From positions 3,100,001-3,164,000 of the forward strand of contig CM024190.1 of assembly GCA_013433145.1 (NCBI GenBank): DNA of 64,000 nt. Direction: 5' to 3'. A program made the translations under genes and the position numbers. The DNA is from Ascaris suum. Taxonomy: Eukaryota; Nematoda; Chromadorea; Rhabditida; Ascarididae. The notes beneath the pieces are model-generated. The model made no database searches. It was not told the origin of the DNA and saw nothing but the letters and a program-made list of their open reading frames with translations. Of this stretch, positions 57,356-64,000 are shown piece after piece (position 1 is the first letter of the stretch; the number at the start of each line of letters is the position of its first letter).

Positions 57356-59849
57356 TTGTGTAAATTGCAAAGTTACAATTCGCTGAGGTTTGCTTGAAAA
57401 TCTCTGTCGTGGCTACGCAGCAGTAAAATACCCATGCCTACAACCATAGGTAACCTCTCTCTACCAAAATTTCCCTCACCACACTGATTTCAGCCAACTT
57501 TCGGCGTTCGAAGATATGGTTGTCCACCGTTTTCTTCGTTATGTTCCGTGCATCAAACGATTAACTGCGAGAGAAGGGGGAGAGAGAAGAAGGAAGAAAG
57601 AAATCTGTATTATCAGAACAAAGATAAACAGTCGAAAAAGGCAATACGCAAAATAAGCCACCGGTATGAAAATTGATGAAAGTCAAAGACAGACAAGAGG
57701 GAGATTTGAAAAGAAGAGAGGAAGACATAAAATGTATCAGCTATACTTGTTCTGCAAGGAAATCAGCTCGAGCTAGATCTGTTCTCCAAGGTTTTTGAAG
57801 TTTCTGCAGTCCTATATAGCAACATTTTTTCTTCCACAACATTGGCGCACCATTCAAGGCAACACTCAATTCGAAAAAACAGGAATGTTGCGAACAGAAT
57901 TGTATCGTTCATTCTTTTCGCTTTTCCTCTCGTCTGTCTTTGGGATTCTTTACCACGCGAGGTCGTAATGGCTGCTAATTTATCACGTTTTAAGCGGGGT
58001 CTGAATCACTCCGATGTTTCCATCGCATTAATTCATCTCACTTTTATATGATACCCACTTAGGTTTCTAAACGCATAATTTGTCATAGAGGAACATCGTT
58101 CTTCTTCGTTGTCAATTGTTGTCTCTGCTGTTCACTTTCAGCAACGATCACCGCGGTGCTCTCCGTGAGTGGTACCACATGTGCGATATTCATTAATCAC
58201 CTCTCTTATTTGTAAAGTGTTTCTCAGTGATCTGCAACATCGCACAACCTTCACTCATAACCTTTATCGATGTTGCAATGTTTACCGCTCATCCTAAGCA
58301 TTTCCGCAGTTTTGAGTACATGTTCAGCAGTCACTTTCACTTAGTGAGAGCGGGATGCTCAGTAGCCTTACTTATCGTTGCCAGCAGTTAGAGAGGATTT
58401 CTCTGATATGCCTTCTTACCCAATATAGTCATCCAAACCTGCGAATTAATCCTGAATTTGTATGCCCTTTATAGGCGATTAACTGGAAAGCTCTTTTTCT
58501 CGGGGTCACGTGAGTACGTACCGAACATTTCACAAGTCTAATATGAATAATGACATGAGGAAGTTTACGGCGCACCAAAATCAAGAGGCCGAGTATCGCA
58601 CGGAAGAAAGTATGACGTCACTTGTATAAGGCGTTAAGTTTTCGACCATTTTACAATAAAACTATATGACGAGTGAATCGAAATATAGGATTGTTTGAGG
58701 AATTGTTCGAAATAAGCAAATTTGCAGACCGCGTCGAATATATGACCACAAAAAACAGCAGCCCCTTGCTTTTCTTAAGGAGAATATGAAGGGAAGAAAG
58801 AGAAATAAACCAAAAGAGGAAGATGAAAGTGTCTGAAACCAGAGAATGAAGCGAGTAACGTCAACGACTGAAGTGTATAGTATTGAGATACACCTGGTTA
58901 GATGCTGATCTAAGTGCCTTTTGGGAAGTCAGACGATTTATGCAGCAAGCAGCGTGTTTAAAGGTGATAGCGACGATTTACCCGGACCCCTTGGAGAATT
59001 TCGTTTCGTGGATTTTCGCAAAAGTTGTCTGCAGACTTTTTATTTGAATCTTTTTTTGAAAATTTTCGTGTCAGGACTTTTGTTTTTAATTCTTCCACTT
59101 AATTATGTCTTTCTAGAACGCAAGAAATAAGTACCCTTTATCCTCAATTCGAGTATCACCGCGATGGGAAGCGCATCGCATAGTACGTGAGCCTTTGAAG
59201 AAAATCCAGCACACTTTATGGTATGCAACGGTGATAATCGAATGGCCCTAATCGTTTCAAAACAACGTTTATGCAATGCTTCATTGCGAGATATTACGAT
59301 GTTTCTGACGATCCGGTAATGTTATCTCTTAAATAATCTTCCTCTTGAAAGACTTGCAGTCGATTTTCAGCGGAAGCGCCGCAGCATTTTAGAGACAGTG
59401 TCGTTCATGTCAGCAGAAACCGTTTGGGTGCAACACTGCTCAGCACCGCTCTACAATATGAGTTCATTTTTAGATTGGGTATGAGTTGTCGTTTGCCATA
59501 AAGTACTGTTGTAGCAGACTACTGTACGTTATAAAGTGTGTGCACTGTTAACCCTAAATGAACAGACCTATCTCGCCTATCGCGTCGTGGGTGGTCGGCG
59601 ACACAAAAGTAAAGCGTTTCGCACTATCACATTTGTATTCATCGACCTTCGAAACGAACAGCGTGAAGTTATGATAAAAATCGGCGCGCTATTTGTTAAG
59701 CGGTGCATAGATTATTTTCAAAGTGAGCACACTACTCTGAAAAACGTTTATTTAGTTTAATTTGGTTGCGAATTTTCAACGAAATTAATATTTGTGCGGT
59801 GAACAATTCGATTGGAAAACAATTCGATCAGCGCCGAAAGAGTCCAGCT

Positions 59850-59922
59850 ATGATGCGTAAATTTCTTACCGGAAAGGCTAAGCGACGTGACAGTGCTACG
59901 CATTTCCTATCGACGAATAAAA
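59850..59922 (+). CDS. Possible first exon, basic N-terminus
   Basis: An ATG ATG start reads MMRKFLTGKAKRRDSATHFL and STNK, then a strong donor A|GTGAGC. It is a candidate 5' exon of a plus-strand gene whose later exons would have to pass through or beyond the globin gene. Not recognised. Confidence 0.2.
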
Positions 59923-60278
59923 GTGAGCTTAAATTTCGATTCATTGCATGCATAAATTTGTGTTTCGCTAAACCATCCATATATCCATACTTAATCATTG
60001 TTAGAGGTAGTGAGAGCAGGTTGACGACTGGCTGCATTGCATCTTCGTCCGATGTGCTCTCTTAACGCTTAATCACCGTGTGCGATAGTCTAATAGTCAC
60101 GCAAAGAAACTTGTGCTCAAACTAATTGTTAAAAGCGATTTTCTTTGCGTTTTGGATGTGGCGCATTGATCGACGAACGAATCAAGCATCAAAGAGGGAG
60201 AACGATGGAAGCTGTGCTCGGCGCTCGACGCTTTCTTCAGCAATCGTTCTCTCGAACGGACATCGCAACCCTTGTGTC

Positions 60279-60284
60279 TTTATT
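60279..60284 (-). terminator. Polyadenylation signal of the globin gene
   Basis: AATAAA on the minus strand, 50 nt after the globin stop codon. Confidence 0.55.
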
Positions 60285-60333
60285 TTTGAGCAATGAAAGG
60301 GCCTTTGAAAATGAGCATCGCAAATTGTGTCAT

Positions 60334-60498
60334 TCATTTTTCGATTTGCGTATTTTTCGCATGATCATAACCATTTAGCATATTTTCCACAATCAAATGC
60401 AGAAAAGTCTGCCAGGCGCGAAGATCCTCGCTCTCAAGTCGACTGCTATTTTCCAATTCTTCCATCATCGCTAACGTGAACTCATCCCAGTAGACCAC
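60334..60498 (-). CDS. Globin exon 4 (helices G-H, stop)
   Basis: Starts VVYWDEFTLAMM and ends NGYDHAKNTQIEK-stop (TGA). The acceptor is TTTGAAG|GTG; an alternative TTAAAAG|ATG (start 60510) adds MNLK. The W/F...W..F pattern is the globin C-terminus. Confidence 0.87.
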   Translation of the reverse strand: MVYWDEFTLAMMEELENSSRLESEDLRAWQTFLHLIVENMLNGYDHAKNTQIEK

Positions 60499-62544
60499 CT
60501 TCAAATTCATCTTTTAACTCTTACTTCCACTTTCTAACGTTAATTAATCACATATTCACTGCATAAATAATTTCCCGCACCTCCGTAATTTTTGCTCCTA
60601 GTTTGTTTAACTTGATTCTCTGTATCTTTTTGCTTGAAGGTCTAAACGTAGCAGAAGCACCGTAGCTTATGTTACAGGCTAGAATAACAAGTCGTTACGG
60701 AAACCGTAAAACAACTCATTCTTTGAAGTAGAGGACACTAGGAGCTTCATAGTGTAAAAGATATCCAGTAACTTATGAAAATCTATTCATAAAAGAAGCC
60801 AGCAATCCTTCCTGGAATATGATCAGAGCGTTTTCGTCATTTTTGAGTCATCCTTCCTCACCTCCTCAAGGGAAACAGCTCCAACTCAGTTTCGATTGCA
60901 ACAAAGAGTGAAAAGTTTTTTTTTCTATCGTAATAATTAATAATAAATTCGGCACATAATTCTAGTTTTCAACTAGGTATTTATGCGTTAGAAATCTGAT
61001 TTATTTTTTCACAATTCTTTTCCAATGAAACTAACCTTAAACGACTCTGCAGTATAGGCGGCATGTTGTTTTCCAAGGCAATAGCAGGTGCATTTAATCT
61101 CCGATATGTTACACAAATTTTCATCCTGCAAGGCTAAATGCCGAAAATTTGTGTATTCGTTATGCATCTCATTCGGAATAACGGTGATTGAAATCAGGAA
61201 GAACTCTTCGAGATGTAATGATTCATTTGTGAATTACGTACTAATCGAAATCTACGAGAAAACTTTTTGAGGCTTTAAAAATGACAAAATTCATACTGTT
61301 GAGAAGTTTGACAGTGGAACACCACACGTGATAACAATCAAAAGAGAGAAAGAAGACCCGTTTCACTTAAAAGAAGTGAGTAAATCTAAGAATTGTTAAA
61401 TAAAATTAGAAAGTCCTGTTGAATTATAAGGACATACAATTTTATTAATAATCTTCCATATAAATTGAATTAAAGCAATCGAAATTAAAGGAGCAGAACC
61501 TGCATAAGTAGTTGAACGAAGTCGTACATTCGTTCAGCGAGTCTTAGAAGGATGAACTCTTTCTCGGCTTCGCCCACTGCATACTTATCCGATGTTAATA
61601 TAGTGGCGATCGTTTCATCTCTTTTGCACACATTATGTAGAACCTGTTATTTTGAATAGCTAAGATTCACTCATATAATTACCAATACACAACATCAGAT
61701 AATACGGTAGTTTCATTTTTATTTTCTTTTCATCATTGTTGCGATATTCGTTTGCGAGTTTCGAGATAAGTTGTAAATCAACTGCAACCTTAGGTGACAT
61801 GAGAATCATGTGCTCAAAAAATGAGCACCGTATCTGCAAAATGGATAATAATTCTTACACATCAGTTTTTTTTGTCAAGTATGAACCGGAAACAAACTGG
61901 AAGATTCAGAATGTCACAGTTCCACTTGCAAATGTTCATGTAAGAAGGAAAATGTTCCTCTAGAACAAGATGTCATGTGCGTACTAGGTTGAAACTAATG
62001 AGAGAGTTAACATATACCACAGTTATGGGTATGTAGGTGTGCTTGTATATTTCGGCTAGAGGTGAATCGAACATTGAAAACACAGCAGAAATAAATTTTT
62101 GATGAGACACAACTGAAAATTGCATGCAAAGTTCCCATTTACACTATGGCGTCACTTTTTCATGCTCCGTCTCAATGACCCTTCTTCTTCATTCGCTGTA
62201 AGCGCTTGTGAGTCACACATCTTGACTGAACGGAAAGAACGAGCTCGTGAATGACTCTGCCTCCTCCTCCCCCTCCTCCCTATAAGATACTCTTCTGTTT
62301 CATCACCGTTTACTATAATGGTAGTAAATCAAAGAGGGATCTATTCAAAGAAGTTATTGACAGGAAGTATACGACATCCTGGAAGTTCTGAATAAGCTAT
62401 CGCGTTAAAAATCTTATTCGTCCACTAAAATAGACTCACCTTGAGGAAGTATTCATCGTGTGTACTGATGTAGTTCCAAACAGTTTTTAGTCGCGCATGC
62501 TGCAGACGTGGACGACCCGTTATGCGAGCAATCAAAGCACCCAT
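60334..62544 (-). CDS. Globin (four exons)
   Basis: A small haem protein for oxygen, NO or redox sensing. Exon order is 62440-62544, 61500-61643, 61036-61125, 60334-60498, all in phase 0, giving 167 residues (171 with the upstream acceptor of exon 4), the usual globin size. Seen: an A-helix-like LKTVWNYI with a Trp, an E-helix LAERMYDFVQLL, the F-helix LGKQHAAY with proximal His (residue 104), and the G/H helices YWDEFTLAMMEEL and AWQTFLHLIVENM. The expected E7 position is Leu and the CD1 region (ATIL) has no Phe, both unusual. The N-terminus MGALIA could be N-myristoylated, as in some nematode globins. A TTTTTTAG one base before the ATG could be a trans-splice acceptor. It lies 6.2 kb upstream of VPS13D on the same strand. 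Confidence 0.85.
61036..61125 (-). CDS. Globin exon 3 (F helix, haem-binding His)
   Basis: 30 codons containing CYCLGKQHAAYTAESFK. The His in LGxxH is the proximal haem ligand. CTTGCAG acceptor, AAG|GTTAGT donor. It is Cys-rich (four Cys in 30 residues). Confidence 0.88.
61500..61643 (-). CDS. Globin exon 2 (helices B-E)
   Basis: 48 codons starting VLHNVCKRDETIATIL and ending RLAERMYDFVQLLMQ. ATAACAG acceptor, CAG|GTTCTG donor. Confidence 0.82.
62440..62544 (-). CDS. Globin exon 1
   Basis: 35 codons from MGALIARITGRPRL to THDEYFLK, ending AAG|GTGAGT. The Gly at position 2 makes N-myristoylation possible. Confidence 0.8.
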
Positions 62545-62553
62545 ACTAAAAAA
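62545..62553 (-). promoter_or_regulatory. Possible spliced-leader acceptor at the globin start
   Basis: TTTTTTAG followed by T and the ATG at 62544. A U-rich AG one base before a start codon is the usual layout of a nematode trans-splice site; an ordinary acceptor of an upstream exon is the alternative. Confidence 0.4.
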
Positions 62554-64000
62554 CATCGAGCTTCACTCTAGCCTGGACTTCAGACATTCTCCTTCCCCAG
62601 ACTTGTACTCACCCATAAACGACAATACTATCCGGAGACCATCTCTGGCTTTTCGTATTAAGCACATCATATTATACTGATTATCAGTATTAAGTTTCGA
62701 TGAGTTGTGAGTTTAGAAGCAAAGGAGATTCGATGGAGTGAAACAAAATACGAATGCACTTTGCAGGCTGCTTTTGTCGGCTGGCTGATGGACTTAAAAT
62801 GCGTATGAAGTATTTTGTGACGAGAATGACATTATTCTATAAATATTCTCACTGCATCAGCCTTTTATATATGCTCTAATTTTCTGTTATATTTTTTAAT
62901 ATGTCCTACTACAATTTCTGTTCGGATACTCAAAATGTGTTGTATAACGTCAAATTTATTTGCGCCGAATGTGCATTTTTCACGGAGCTGCAAATGTGTC
63001 AGCTGTTAGTATCGTTAATACGGCCATTTTGCAGTACTTCAACATGTATCCTATATTAATTTTTGGAAGAATATAGATAGAAGATCAATCAGCTGCAAAA
63101 GTGATAAAAAATTTGCAATAAAGTAAAACTTTAAAATCACAGCAATGAAAGTTGATGCATGAGAAATTTACGCTGACGACGTGTCTATGAATCGCCATCT
63201 CAAAATATGCGGCAACTATCCCACATTATTCAACTGCGATATCGATCTGAAGCTAAGGAATCGGTTAACCTATAACTCCAGAATCTCTAAGTTGGGCACG
63301 TTGCTCTAGGCCAAATTCAACAGCTCTCCAACATTCGAGTAAAATATATCTTGTCAATTGAATCCTACCCTCTGACATCTAGCAGCAGTACTGTTAGCTT
63401 AATTAGTTAGATGTATCATTTTTCTGAAGCAGCATAAACCGGAGAAAATTTCCGAGGAATCCCGTTGTTTTGCATAGTATGCCGACTAAATTTAAACGAA
63501 CATTTTAGCGGCTGTTAAGTTTAAACTCAAAATATATTGATTTGCATAGTAGGATTGAGTGAATGATACTAAACGCTCTTTTACAACTTAACTGTTGAAA
63601 TTGCATAACAAGTTCGCCCATTTGTCGAAGAATATGGGAGGGAAGGGGGGAGGGGAGAGAGCGGAGGAGAGAGAAAGAGAAGGTATGGCGATCTGTAAAT
63701 AATAGAAGTTGAATGTTGGTTGCGCTTCTGCCTAAGTTTCCGCGCAATAAATCACACCATTGTATACTTAAGTTTTTGTTCAACAATATTCGATGGAATA
63801 TCTCAAATAATTAATGCATGCCAAATGAAGTTTTTATGCAAAAAAGTACCTGAATATAAAAGCGTAGTAAATGAAAACTAGGGAGGCAAGTTGTGCTCAC
63901 TAGGTGACTCACATTATGCTCAAGCGGCAAAAGGTGAAGCAAGTCAACAGTGCGCACGTTATTTCGTTTAAGCAACTAGCACAAATGTCGGCACCAATTC
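62554..64000. other. Right end of window without a recognisable gene
   Basis: AT-rich sequence with a purine tract at 63632-63683. It may hold the globin promoter or the outron before the spliced-leader site. Confidence 0.5.
63632..63683. repeat. Polypurine tract
   Basis: About 50 nt of almost pure G/A (gggaggg, gagagag units). Confidence 0.85.

Larger units (their letters stand above)
54120..60333. other. Region between the globin gene and VPS13D
   Basis: 6.2 kb between two genes on the same strand. It should contain the VPS13D promoter and 5' UTR. Three weak coding-like segments on the plus strand (55.5, 57.1 and 59.9 kb) are listed separately; nothing else convincing is seen. Confidence 0.6.

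Overview
The window looks like part of a nematode nuclear genome. The evidence is AT-rich DNA, many short exons (32 to 251 nt) separated by introns mostly of several hundred bases, 3' splice sites of the TTTTCAG/TTTGCAG type, and a possible trans-splice acceptor right before a start codon. Long introns and moderate GC suggest an ascaridid-like worm more than a Caenorhabditis-like one; that is an inference.

Positions 1-54119 are almost entirely one minus-strand gene, a VPS13D-type bridge lipid-transfer protein. I read 55 coding exons from the start codon at 54119 to position 205. All splice phases join, giving 2,568 codons, and the 3' end runs off the left edge. The N-terminal chorein segment, the RBG bridge repeats and all six conserved-Asn modules of the VAB (SHR-BD) domain are visible. 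The last VAB segment, the VPS13 C-terminal/ATG2-C region and the PH domain must lie beyond position 1. Compared with the vertebrate protein as I remember it, about 1,000 residues of bridge repeats are absent at one exon junction (40596/40004), and no UBA domain is visible.

The intron at 28717-36507 is 7.8 kb. On the opposite strand it holds a small ORF with a signal peptide and basic cleavage sites, a candidate nested secreted-peptide gene (31010-31195, +).

From 54120 to 60333 there is no recognisable gene. The stretch holds a decayed-looking ORF (55.5-55.9 kb), an exon-like ORF (57.1 kb, +) and a basic ORF with a donor site (59.9 kb, +). A four-exon minus-strand globin gene follows (60334-62544, 167-171 residues), with the proximal F8 histidine but unusual residues at the expected E7 and CD1 positions. 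The last 1.5 kb shows no gene.

Repeats are simple: a 76-nt TA tract, many C-homopolymers of 9-16 nt in introns, a purine tract near the right end and a degenerate trinucleotide region at 35.6-36.1 kb. No tRNA, rRNA, transposon or CRISPR array was recognised.
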